A stretch of DNA of 64,000 nt. Source: Aurantibacillus circumpalustris (lineage in GTDB: Bacteria; Bacteroidota; Bacteroidia; B-17B0; Aurantibacillaceae). Of the stretch, positions 7,458 to 15,096 are shown one piece after another. A program made the translations under genes and the position numbers. The stretch spans positions 3,472,001 to 3,536,000 of the forward strand of contig NZ_CP121197.1 in the NCBI RefSeq assembly GCF_029625215.1. The letters run 5' to 3'. Below the pieces are notes generated by a model. The model ran no database searches. It was not told the DNA's origin and saw only the letters and a list, made by a program, of their open reading frames with translations. Every line of letters begins with the position of its first letter. The first letter of the stretch is position 1.

Positions 7458-8873
7458 TCACTCCTTCACAAACTTCCTGATTTTCTCTCCAACTTTTATA
7501 AAATAAACGCCATCCTGCAAACTGCTTACATCAACTGCAGCTTTACCATTCTCTGTTTTTAATTTTTCGTTCATAATTTCTTTACCTAACACGTTACATA
7601 TTTTCAATTCGATATTTGTGTTTGTGCTTTCAAATTCAACACTTAAAAACTCATTTGTAGGGCTCGGGTAAATCCTCAAATCTTTATCCTCAATCCCTTC
7701 ATTGATATTAGTTGTGGAGGTATTAGAACAAAGGATATCGAGTTTAAAAACGGTTCCATTACCTCCATCTGGGCTGCCCCAATTAGTCAAACCATATAAA
7801 TAAGTGCCGTCGCTAATAAAAGAACCAAAAGGCATTTTTCCAACAGTTGTACTGCTAAAATCCAACAACTTGGTATAGCCAGTTCCATCCAGCTTTATTT
7901 TAAAAACCAAACCAAATACATCTGAGCCGCCGAAACTAGTCATTCCATACAAATATGAACCTTCTGCAATCAATGAACCGTAGGGTGAACCACCGTAAGG
8001 CTCATTGAATCCATTAAAATCAAGCAACTTTGTATAACCCGTTCCGTCAGATTTTATTTTAAAAATCACTCCTTTGTCAGTTGAACCTCCTTCATAGGTC
8101 ATTCCGTACAAATAAGTACCGTCGCTAATCAAGGAACCTTGTGGTTTTTTTCCATTTGCACCGTTAAAATCAAACAAGACGGCGTAGCCTGTCCCGTCAA
8201 ATTTTATCTTAAAAATCACTCCATAGTCATTTAAACCTCCTTCTTGAGTCATTCCATACAAATAAGTACCATCACTAATCAAAGAACTGTATTGCGGACT
8301 GCTTCCATTTGTCCCGTTAAAATCAAGTAACTTGGTGTAACCCGTTCCATCAGTTTTTATTTTAAAAATTACTCCTTTGCCATTTGCACCACCAAAAGAC
8401 GTCATTCCATACAAATAAGTACCATCGCAAATTAAAGAACCAAGCGGCGAGTTTCCATTAGTATAGTCAAAAGTAAGAATTTTGGTATAGCTCGACCCGT
8501 CAGGCTTTATTTTAAAAACTATCCCGGCACTATTTAGGCTACCGCCATTCGTAGTCATTCCATACATGTATGTACCATCGCTAACTAAAGAGCCATGAGG
8601 CCATGCTCCATTTGCACCACCCATAAAATCAAAAATTTTAGCATAGCCTGTTCCGTCAGGTTTTATCCTAAAGATTATGCCGATATTATTTGTCCCTCCT
8701 TCATAAGTCATCCCATAAAGATAAGTGCCGTCGCTAATCAAAGAACCGTATGGAGCAGAGCCATTATTGTTGCCATTAAAATCATGCAATACAGAATAGC
8801 AGTTTTGCGCATTTGCTTTTACATAAAATACCAATAAGGATAAAATTGCTAGAATTACCTTTACTATGTTCAT
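7458..8873 (-). CDS. Secreted GloVer-repeat protein with T9SS type A sorting domain
   Basis: A 471-residue protein with a signal peptide (about 1-22) and seven to eight units of about 50 residues containing SLISDGTYLYGMTxxGG and GxIFKIKxDGTGYTKLLDFN. These match GloVer repeats (TIGR03803), predicted to build a beta-propeller-like or extended beta structure. The last 75 residues form a T9SS type A domain (LRIYPSPTNEFLSVEF ... DGVYFIKVGEKIRKFVKE). It is probably a surface or released protein of unknown ligand. It lies 118 nt upstream of the other T9SS gene in the same direction, so the two may be coexpressed. Confidence 0.88.
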   Translation of the reverse strand: MNIVKVILAILSLLVFYVKANAQNCYSVLHDFNGNNNGSAPYGSLISDGTYLYGMTYEGGTNNIGIIFRIKPDGTGYAKIFDFMGGANGAWPHGSLVSDGTYMYGMTTNGGSLNSAGIVFKIKPDGSSYTKILTFDYTNGNSPLGSLICDGTYLYGMTSFGGANGKGVIFKIKTDGTGYTKLLDFNGTNGSSPQYSSLISDGTYLYGMTQEGGLNDYGVIFKIKFDGTGYAVLFDFNGANGKKPQGSLISDGTYLYGMTYEGGSTDKGVIFKIKSDGTGYTKLLDFNGFNEPYGGSPYGSLIAEGSYLYGMTSFGGSDVFGLVFKIKLDGTGYTKLLDFSSTTVGKMPFGSFISDGTYLYGLTNWGSPDGGNGTVFKLDILCSNTSTTNINEGIEDKDLRIYPSPTNEFLSVEFESTNTNIELKICNVLGKEIMNEKLKTENGKAAVDVSSLQDGVYFIKVGEKIRKFVKE

Positions 8874-9080
8874 TCCGACTTAGTTTTTAATTGTTACTAC
8901 TCACTTTAAAGGGTTTTCGGGTTTCCCCTTTTTTAGTGATGGTGAATTTGATGCAATTATACAAATAAAACAATAACCAATTAATACAACATAAAAGTTT
9001 TTTTCCGGATTTCTCCTTTTTTTTACCTGCGCTATACTTGGCGATTGACAGAGGAGTCGGTAATCGCCAGGCGCGGTAGG

Positions 9081-9132
9081 AATTTAGCTCTTTTGCTTTT
9101 GCCTGGCTCTTGCAAAAGCAATGTGCTAAATT
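9081..9132. repeat. Covarying hairpin B3
   Basis: AATTTAGCTCTTTTGCTTTT (9081-9100, then GC) pairs with GCAAAAGCAATGTGCTAAAT (9112-9131, then T). The stem bases differ completely from B1 and B2, yet the asymmetric CTCTTTT opposite AATGTG is in the equivalent position. Confidence 0.7.
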
Positions 9133-9178
9133 AGCGATAGCCAAAATGGCTTTGAAAAAGCCGAAAAAGTGCGTTGGG

Positions 9179-9239
9179 ATTGCAGCTCTTTTGTTGGCCT
9201 TTCCAGGGTGTCTACCTGGGCCAACAAATGTGCTGCAAT
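9179..9239. repeat. Covarying hairpin B4
   Basis: ATTGCAGCTCTTTTGTTGGC (9179-9198, then C) pairs with GCCAACAAATGTGCTGCAAT (9220-9239). An inner stem CCAGG/CCTGG sits in the loop, and GTGCG follows the right arm as in B1 and B2. The left flank AAGTGCGTTGGG is shared with the composite around B5. Confidence 0.75.
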
Positions 9240-9675
9240 GTGCGATGGCAAAACCGGCCCGGGTGTCGTCCCGAGCCGACGTGCGTGGGCAAAAAAACTA
9301 ATGCCCTTACCGGAATGCTGTTCTAAAAAGAAAAGCTAAAGAGATTGACCAACCGTGGGTATGAGGATTAAAATTGGAAATCTTGTTCTTTCGTCCAACG
9401 GGGCGCTTGGGTCTTGTCCGCCGAGGCACGCGCATAGAGAAATGTTAGATGTCGCAACTGCTGTTCTGTCCACCGGAATATTAAAGTTGTAAGGCGCGTG
9501 CTGCGTTAGTCTGTTCGCCGTGAACACGCGCGACATTGATGATGCAAAGTCTGAAACTGCTACTGTTCTTGTCCTGCCGAGATGTTATTGTCGAAGGTCG
9601 CGCGTGTAACCGAATGTCAGTCCGTGGAGATGCGCCCCATTAAAAGAATGAAAATTCGTCCACCGGGGGCGCATT

Positions 9676-9867
9676 GCTTATAACGGATTCGGGCTTGGCG
9701 CCGGCGAAAATAACGATTTCGCAGATGCTAAAAGTGTTCCGATGTCCAGCGTGAAGTTAAAGTATTTTGAGCATTTGCAAAACAATAAAAAGTCCCGAAG
9801 GGGCCGCTGAAAAATTTGCAAATGCATGCACGAATGTCCGCTGGCGCCATTAGCCCGTGTTAGCTAC
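9676..9867. repeat. attC-like palindrome 7 (long form)
   Basis: The outer arms pair TTCGGGCTTGGCGCCGGCG with GCTGGCGCCATTAGCCCG. Inside lies a perfect 11-bp stem GCATTTGCAAA/TTTGCAAATGC (about 9773-9783 and 9816-9826). It separates the end of cassette 5 (GCTTATAAC) from the start of cassette 6 (GTTAGCTAC). At about 190 nt it is longer than the other palindromes. Confidence 0.7.
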
Positions 9868-10347
9868 TAGTGCGCCCACACAAAGTATTTGAGCGTTTCC
9901 GCTAGTCTGAAATACCATCGTCCTAAAATTAAACGTTTTAAGGTTGCAGTTGAAATAGGTTTATATAATGCCAATTAATATAGCCATATTTTATGCTGGC
10001 TAACCAAATACCAAGAGTCAAATTTGTTAAAAGAAGAAAAGTCAGGATGATTTTTTTAAACGTACTATAAAGATGATAATTTCTAATGAAAATTATTATT
10101 GCTAAGAATGTCACCAAAAAAGCGAATAGATTTATATAATGACTGTAAACAGGTCCAAGTATAATTGCCGAAAAGAATGAAAAAAGCATTGTGCCAATTG
10201 AACCTGTCAATAACGGCGAGCAATAATTGTATTCTTTCAGTTCTTCAATCATTTATTTCAATTTGCTATTGTCTTCGTCCAGTTGCAATACTTCTGTTCT
10301 TGTTAGGCCGAAATGTTTGAACGTCCGCTGGGCGCATTGTAGCTAAC
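9859..10347. repeat. Terminal inverted repeats of cassette 6
   Basis: GTTAGCTACTAGTGCGCCCA (9859-9878) is the inverse of TGGGCGCATTGTAGCTAAC (10329-10347) apart from a small internal length difference. The module carries the single gene at 9938-10252. Confidence 0.76.
9938..10252 (-). CDS. Small hypothetical membrane protein (cassette 6)
   Basis: A 104-residue protein with three hydrophobic segments at about 14-34, 40-57 and 66-86 and a short aromatic C-terminus. I do not recognise its family. It resembles the product of cassette 1 in size and topology but not in sequence. The ATG is well inside the module, about 95 nt from the cassette end, leaving a long leader that contains a GGACG word near the boundary. 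Inner-membrane location is inferred from hydrophobicity alone. Confidence 0.6.
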   Translation of the reverse strand: MIEELKEYNYCSPLLTGSIGTMLFSFFSAIILGPVYSHYINLFAFLVTFLAIIIFIRNYHLYSTFKKIILTFLLLTNLTLGIWLASIKYGYINWHYINLFQLQP

Positions 10348-10415
10348 TACCTTATACCCGCTATAAACTTTCGCTTATCCAACATACATATGGGAGATTG
10401 GCGAATGTTTGTAGC
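10339..10415. repeat. Terminal attC-like palindrome 8 (degenerate right core)
   Basis: It begins TGTAGCTAAC and its stem pairs GCTATAAACTTTCGC (10360-10374) with GCGAATGTTTGTAGC (10401-10415), 13 of 15. The right end reads GTTTGTAGC instead of GTTA..., and no further module follows. It therefore appears to be the outermost, partly decayed site of the array on this side. Confidence 0.6.
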
Positions 10416-10539
10416 TTTTTAGATTTTCCCATTTTTAAGTGAATTTCTTAGGCAATGTACATAGTAATACTAAATTAATCATTTCTCTATAAAACATCAA
10501 TATGTTACCAGTATTTAAAATACTGCTCAATTTAACCTC

Positions 10540-10577
10540 CCCAAAAACAAAACCGGCCTAGCAAAATGCTAAGCCAA
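10540..10577 (-). terminator. Probable intrinsic terminator of the aconitase gene
   Basis: On the minus strand GGCTTAGC-ATTTT-GCTAGGCC forms a hairpin with one mismatch, followed by GGTTTTGTTTTTGG, about 37 nt after the aconitase stop codon. Confidence 0.55.
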
Positions 10578-10613
10578 TTATTGTGTATGTAATGTGTTGT
10601 TTTCTCTCAGAAA

Positions 10614-12881
10614 TTATGCTTTCACACTTGCTCTGATAATATTTAAAGCGCCACCTGCTTTAAACCACTCAATTTGCTGTTGGTTATAAGTATGGTTCGC
10701 TTTTATTTCGTCTTTACTTCCATCAGCATGATTTAAAACAATAGTTAAAGCAGTGTTCGGTGCAAAGCTAGTCAATCCCAAGATATCAATGCTATCATCT
10801 TCCTTAATTTTTTCGTAGTCAGCCTTATCATCAAAGGTAAGTCCTAACATGCCTTGTTTTTTCAAGTTGGTTTCGTGAATACGTGCAAACGATTTTACAA
10901 GTACAGCACGCACACCCAGGTGACGTGGTTCCATAGCCGCATGCTCGCGTGAAGATCCCTCTCCGTAATTCTCATCTCCCACCACAATCGAACCAATTCC
11001 TTTTGCCTTGTATGCTCTTTGTACAACCGGTACCGACTCGTATTTACCTGTTAACTGATTCTTAACGGTGTCTGTTTTTTCATTGTAAAAATTCACCGCA
11101 CCAATCAACATGTTATTCGAAATGTTATCTAAATGACCACGGTATTTTAACCAGGGACCCGCCATAGAAATATGATCGGTTGTACATTTTCCTTTTGCCT
11201 TAATTAATAATTTTAAACCTTTTAAATCAACGCCTTCCCATGCTGCAAAAGGATCTAACAATTGTAATCGATCACTGGTTGGTGAAACGTTAACTTGTAC
11301 TTTGCTTCCATCAGCCGCCGGTGCTTGAAATCCAGCATCTTCTACCGCGAATCCTTTGCTTGGTAATTCTTCTCCTGTTGGAGGATCTAATTTTACTTTC
11401 TCGCCTTTTTCGTTTACCAAACTATCGGTTAAAGGATTAAAAGTAAGATCGCCCGCAATAGCCATGGCTGTTACAATTTCAGGTGAAGCTACAAAAGCAT
11501 ACGTATTCGGATTTCCATCGGCACGTTTTGCGAAGTTTCTATTAAAAGAATGAATGATGGTATTCTTCTCTTGTTTCTCTGCCCCCATTCTATCCCACAT
11601 ACCAATACAAGGACCACAAGCATTCGTAAATACCTTCGCTCCTATTTCATCAAAAACATCTAAAAACCCATCACGCTTAATCGTGTAACGAATTTGTTCA
11701 GAACCTGGGTTGATCAAGTACTCAGATTTTGCTTTTAAATTTTTTGAAGATACTTGTTTTGCTAAACTCACTGCGCGCGAAATATCTTCGTACGAAGAGT
11801 TGGTACAAGAACCTAAAAGTCCAACCGATATTTTTAAAGGCCAGCCGTTTTTAACAGCCTCTTCTTTTAATTTTGAAATAGGTGTTGCTAAATCTGGACT
11901 GAAAGGACCATTCACATGTGGCTCTAATTCCGATAAATTAATTTCAATAATTTGATCAAAATATTTATCAGGATTTGCGTACACTTCCGGATCTGCTGTT
12001 AAATGTTGTTTGATGCCATTTGCCAATTTAGCAACGTCAGCCCTTCCGGTAGCGTTTAAGTAACGCTCCATCGATTCGTCGTAACCAAATGTTGAAGTAG
12101 TAGCACCAATTTCAGCACCCATGTTACAAATAGTTCCTTTACCTGTACAACTCATTGATGTTGCACCTTCACCAAAATATTCAACAATAGCACCAGTTCC
12201 ACCTTTAACGGTTAAGATTCCAGCAACCTTTAAGATCACATCTTTTGGGGCTGTCCACCCACTTAATTTACCGGTAAGTTTTACACCAATTAATTTTGGA
12301 AATTTTAATTCCCAAGCTAATCCTGCCATTACATCGCAAGCATCTGCTCCACCAACTCCAATCGCTAACATGCCCAAACCACCAGCGTTTACCGTGTGCG
12401 AATCGGTTCCAATCATCATTCCTCCAGGAAACGCATAATTTTCTAATACTACTTGGTGAATAATACCGGCACCTGGTTTCCAAAATCCAATTCCGTATTT
12501 ATTAGATACTGAACCTAAAAAATCAAATACTTCTTTACTTTCTTTATTTGCAAAAGCAAGATCTTCAGCCGCACCATTTTTTGCAGTAATTAAGTGATCA
12601 CAATGCACTGTAGAAGGTACTGCCACTTTAGGGCGACCCGCTTGCATAAATTGTAACAAAGCCATTTGAGCGGTTGCATCCTGCATAGCTACTCTGTCTG
12701 GCGAAAAATCAACATATGATTTTCCTCTTTCAAAAGCCGCTGGAGCCTGATCGCTGTGTAAATGCGTATAAAGAATTTTTTCCGTTAATGTTAAAGGGCG
12801 ACCAACAAGTTTACGGGCTGCCTCAATTTTAGAAGGGAGTTGTTCGTAAACCTTCTTAATCATATCAATATCAAATGCCAT
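10614..12881 (-). CDS. acn: Aconitate hydratase, mitochondrial type
   Basis: Isomerises citrate to isocitrate through cis-aconitate in the TCA cycle, in the cytoplasm. The 755 residues match the compact mitochondrial-type aconitase usual in Bacteroidota rather than the roughly 890-residue AcnA or the AcnB form. The three [4Fe-4S] cysteines are visible: C359 in [13 protein letters not shown] and C422/C425 in [10 protein letters not shown]. Substrate motifs [11 protein letters not shown] (about 158-168) and the C-terminal swivel [15 protein letters not shown] are intact. It stands alone between the cassette array and a hairpin-rich gap, so it is probably monocistronic, with a terminator downstream. 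Family assignment is firm. Confidence 0.97.
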   Translation of the reverse strand: MAFDIDMIKKVYEQLPSKIEAARKLVGRPLTLTEKILYTHLHSDQAPAAFERGKSYVDFSPDRVAMQDATAQMALLQFMQAGRPKVAVPSTVHCDHLITAKNGAAEDLAFANKESKEVFDFLGSVSNKYGIGFWKPGAGIIHQVVLENYAFPGGMMIGTDSHTVNAGGLGMLAIGVGGADACDVMAGLAWELKFPKLIGVKLTGKLSGWTAPKDVILKVAGILTVKGGTGAIVEYFGEGATSMSCTGKGTICNMGAEIGATTSTFGYDESMERYLNATGRADVAKLANGIKQHLTADPEVYANPDKYFDQIIEINLSELEPHVNGPFSPDLATPISKLKEEAVKNGWPLKISVGLLGSCTNSSYEDISRAVSLAKQVSSKNLKAKSEYLINPGSEQIRYTIKRDGFLDVFDEIGAKVFTNACGPCIGMWDRMGAEKQEKNTIIHSFNRNFAKRADGNPNTYAFVASPEIVTAMAIAGDLTFNPLTDSLVNEKGEKVKLDPPTGEELPSKGFAVEDAGFQAPAADGSKVQVNVSPTSDRLQLLDPFAAWEGVDLKGLKLLIKAKGKCTTDHISMAGPWLKYRGHLDNISNNMLIGAVNFYNEKTDTVKNQLTGKYESVPVVQRAYKAKGIGSIVVGDENYGEGSSREHAAMEPRHLGVRAVLVKSFARIHETNLKKQGMLGLTFDDKADYEKIKEDDSIDILGLTSFAPNTALTIVLNHADGSKDEIKANHTYNQQQIEWFKAGGALNIIRASVKA

Positions 12882-13133
12882 AGTATTTGTTTTTTAGAGA
12901 TGCTAAATTATGTAATTATTAGGAATATTAAAAGGTGAAATGCTTAAACTTTTAAGAATAACAAGGTTGTTCTAATCTAAGTCTGTATTCAAAATACCTG
13001 AGGATGCTCAATTAATAATGCAAGCGCCTGATGGGAAAACTAATGCGCACTGAAACTTAATGATATATTCTAATTGACTATTTATTTTTTGGGCGCTCGA
13101 GCGGGCCACTCCGGGCTCCACTTCGTTCCGGTT

Positions 13134-13166
13134 TTTTTAGGCGATAAAAGAGGCATCGCCTAAAAA
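13134..13166. repeat. Perfect 12-bp hairpin in GGGCGCTCGAGCGGGC-type element
   Basis: TTTTTAGGCGAT (13134-13145) pairs exactly with ATCGCCTAAAAA (13155-13166) across a 9-nt loop. The U-tracts on both strands make it compatible with a bidirectional terminator. It sits inside a GC-rich stretch starting GGGCGCTCGAGCGGGC, of a kind dispersed in many Bacteroidota genomes (recalled, not checked). Confidence 0.6.
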
Positions 13167-13363
13167 GAACCAAGCCCTTCATGTCCCTAGCGCGGAATAC
13201 TGCTTTTGAGTTATGTCTTTTTTTCGTGCTCCTTAGTATCGGTTTCAAAAAAATCAACTCAAAAAATTGAACAATAATATGTGATTTAACGAGGTTAATT
13301 AGAGTTTTTTTTCTCCGCTAGCCCTTTGTGGTCATCGGCATCATAAAATTTTGCGATAGAAAA

Positions 13364-13550
13364 TCAGAGGGTTTTAAAAGGAGTTACAAAAAAGCAAACT
13401 AAAACTTATACGGTTAGTTGGTTACAACGGCTTTTTTGGAAAGCTCGTGCGAGGGCGCTACGCTTTTCCGGCCCTTCGCCGGACGGCAAAAGTATATTTT
13501 ACTTTTGAGCGGGCTTGTGTGTTGCGTAGCGTCGGCTTAAAACCCTCTGA
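13364..13550. mobile_element. MITE-like element, 187 nt with 14-bp perfect terminal inverted repeats
   Basis: TCAGAGGGTTTTAA (13364-13377) and TTAAAACCCTCTGA (13537-13550) are perfect inverse copies. Inside are GCTACGC/GCGTAGC (13457-13463 and 13524-13530), CCGG...CCGG and AAAAGTA/TACTTTT stems, so the right half can fold extensively. It has no coding capacity and I see no clear target-site duplication. It could be a miniature transposable element or a structured dispersed repeat. Confidence 0.5.
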
Positions 13551-13581
13551 ATTTCCTCAAAAGTTTATGAAGCCTTGATTT

Positions 13582-13617
13582 TTTGCTACTTTTTGATCAA
13601 GCAAAAAGTAGTGCAAA
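13582..13617. repeat. Hairpin with 10-bp stem CTACTTTTTG/CAAAAAGTAG
   Basis: The arms at 13586-13595 and 13602-13611 pair perfectly over a 6-nt loop, and TTTGC/GCAAA extends the stem imperfectly. It lies between the MITE-like unit and aroC. A terminator or a dispersed repeat are both possible. Confidence 0.55.
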
Positions 13618-13734
13618 GAGCCTGGCAATAAAGAGATAAAAACGATTTTTAGACTGCTTATCATGACGCCTATTCGATCTATCGGGATTGTTTTTTTTAT
13701 AAAGAAAAAGTAAGGTTAAAATATTCTGAGAAAA

Positions 13735-14823
13735 TTAAACTCTATTACACCGTGCCAACAATAAAAAATCAGCAATCACCAGGGCAGCCATACTTTCAAC
13801 AATAGGCACCGCTCGTGGCAAAACGCAAGGATCATGTCTCCCCTTGCCTTCCAACTCAACTGCTTCGCCTTGTTTGTTTACAGATGCTTGTTTCTGCATA
13901 ATGGTTGCTACCGGCTTAAACGCGACATTAAAATAAATTGGCATGCCGTTACTTATACCGCCCTGAATGCCACCGCTGTTATTTGTTTTTGTTTGAATTG
14001 CTGCGTTTTTGTTTTCGGACGCAACAAACAAGTCGTTTAATTCTGATCCTTTGTAATGCACGCTATCAAAACCACTGCCTATTTCAAAGCCTTTTACCGC
14101 ATTAATATTCAGCATGGCGTGACCAAGCACTGCATGCAATTTATCAAAAACAGGTTCGCCCAATCCTATTGGTGCATTTTGAATCACACACTGAATAACT
14201 CCTCCAACGGTATCTCCCTGTTTTTTAATTTCTTCAATGTAAGAAATCATTTTGCTAGAAGTTGTTTCATCCGGACATCTAACAATACTCGATTCTATTT
14301 TTGAAAGATCTAAGTCAGTAAACGTTTTTTCTAGTTTAATTTCACCTACTTGTTTTACAAAGGCATTTACTGAAATATTTTGTTTTTTTAGAAACAATTT
14401 GGCAATAGCTCCGGCTACAATTCTACAGGCTGTTTCTCTTGCACTGCTTCTTCCTCCGCCTCTGTAATCTCTTAGTCCATATTTGTGTTCATAGGTAAAA
14501 TCAGCATGCGACGGACGAAACGTGTCTTTTAAATGGACATAATCTTTCGGTTTTTGGTCTTCGTTTTTTATCACAAAACCAATTGGCGCTCCTGTAGTTT
14601 TCCCTTCAAAGATTCCAGAAAGAAACTCAACTGTGTCTGATTCTTTGCGCTGAGTGGTAATGTGCGATTGTCCTGGTTTACGACGGTCTAACTCCGATTG
14701 AATAAATAAAAGATCAATTTCTAAGCCAGCAGGGCAACCATCAATTACGCCACCAATAGCCACTCCATGACTTTCACCAAAAGAACTGAGTTTAAAAAGT
14801 GTTCCAAACGAATTTCCTGCCAT
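13735..14823 (-). CDS. aroC: Chorismate synthase
   Basis: Converts 5-enolpyruvylshikimate-3-phosphate to chorismate, the last step of the shikimate pathway, using reduced FMN. The 362 residues carry the family signatures GESHG near residue 16 and the long Arg-rich motif around [16 protein letters not shown] (about 116-131), plus [18 protein letters not shown] near the C-terminus. I start at the ATG of [10 protein letters not shown], where homologues begin; an upstream TTG would add 13 residues of unrelated sequence. No other aromatic-pathway gene is adjacent, so it is probably transcribed alone. Cytoplasmic homotetramer in known members. Confidence 0.97.
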   Translation of the reverse strand: MAGNSFGTLFKLSSFGESHGVAIGGVIDGCPAGLEIDLLFIQSELDRRKPGQSHITTQRKESDTVEFLSGIFEGKTTGAPIGFVIKNEDQKPKDYVHLKDTFRPSHADFTYEHKYGLRDYRGGGRSSARETACRIVAGAIAKLFLKKQNISVNAFVKQVGEIKLEKTFTDLDLSKIESSIVRCPDETTSSKMISYIEEIKKQGDTVGGVIQCVIQNAPIGLGEPVFDKLHAVLGHAMLNINAVKGFEIGSGFDSVHYKGSELNDLFVASENKNAAIQTKTNNSGGIQGGISNGMPIYFNVAFKPVATIMQKQASVNKQGEAVELEGKGRHDPCVLPRAVPIVESMAALVIADFLLLARCNRV

Positions 14824-15096
14824 AAGCAGTAAAGATATAACTTTTAAAAGAGCATAGTGCAATTACAAAAAAGCATATAAAACCAGTAAAAAGACATAGG
14901 TCAGAAATAACTGCGCTTGTATACTATCAAAGTAATCTAATTTTTTAACGGGTTTTTAAGACCACAACATTTATTCAAACGGTATAACACATCAATGTGT
15001 TACAATCTTCCTTTCATGAGATTTAAAATTAAAAATTAAAACGGTTTTAATACCTTCGTGTACTTGGTAGCAAAAAAACTCAATTTATTTTTTAGT

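Larger units (their letters stand above)
5054..9684. repeat. Terminal inverted repeats of a 4.6-kb module (cassette 5)
   Basis: GTTATAAGCTGTGCGCC (5054-5070) is the inverse of GGCGCATTGCTTATAAC (9668-9684) with two mismatches in 17. The interval is long and holds two T9SS proteins and a broken gene. Older cassettes may have fused or decayed inside it. The nested site at 5484-5498 is an alternative left end. Confidence 0.5.
8874..9937. other. 1.06-kb gap: hairpins B3 and B4, decayed sequence, palindrome 7
   Basis: From 8,990 to 9,300 there are nested hairpins (GGCGATT/AATCGCC near 9040-9070, then B3 and B4, then a CCCGGG/CCCGAG stem). From 9,330 to 9,660 the DNA is unusually GC-rich for this genome, full of TGTCC and GCGCG words, with only poor short frames; I read it as decayed or non-coding cassette material. 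The attC-like palindrome 7 follows. Confidence 0.55.
1..10415 (-). mobile_element. Integron-like gene cassette array without an integrase (left end outside window)
   Basis: All credible genes here are on the minus strand, each enclosed by its own inverted repeat (GTTA... at the left end, ...TAAC at the right end), and imperfect palindromes of about 80-190 nt lie between neighbouring modules. Module boundaries by inverted repeat are 259/709, 792/3435, 3512/4208, 4325/4949, 5054/9684 and 9859/10347. This matches cassettes joined by attC-like folded sites with the recombination site 3' of each gene. No tyrosine recombinase gene is present, so the array resembles the integrase-less attC clusters called CALINs. 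The core departs from GTTRRRY, so a different recombinase, or a different mechanism, is possible. The array reading is inference; the repeats themselves are directly visible. Confidence 0.6.
10253..10613. other. 361-nt gap at the array edge
   Basis: It contains the right repeat of cassette 6, the terminal palindrome 8 (10339-10415), about 120 nt of AT-rich sequence with no clear feature, and the probable aconitase terminator. Nothing resembling attI or an integrase gene is present. Confidence 0.6.
12882..13734. other. 853-nt gap rich in hairpins
   Basis: No gene is credible here. It holds a perfect 12-bp hairpin (13134-13166), a 187-nt MITE-like unit with 14-bp inverted ends (13364-13550), and a hairpin with a 10-bp stem at 13582-13617. 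The words GAGCGGGC and GGGCGCT occur in both halves. The GC-rich patches contrast with the surrounding AT-rich DNA. Confidence 0.6.

Noticed and set aside
8887-9301. Open frames of 85 (minus) and 63 (plus) codons
   Set aside because: They lie across hairpins B3 and B4; the peptide sequences mirror the repeats.
9336-9536. 66-codon minus-strand open frame
   Set aside because: It lies in GC-rich, TGTCC-rich DNA with no family-like pattern. A decayed gene remains possible but is not supportable.
1-10415. Classical integron with intI and attI
   Set aside because: No integrase gene or attI-like region is visible, and the cores do not fit GTTRRRY. Only an integron-like reading is kept.
12882-13734. 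tRNA or structured regulatory RNA in the hairpin-rich gap
   Set aside because: No cloverleaf, CCA end or riboswitch-like conserved core could be drawn. The stems are better explained as repeat elements.
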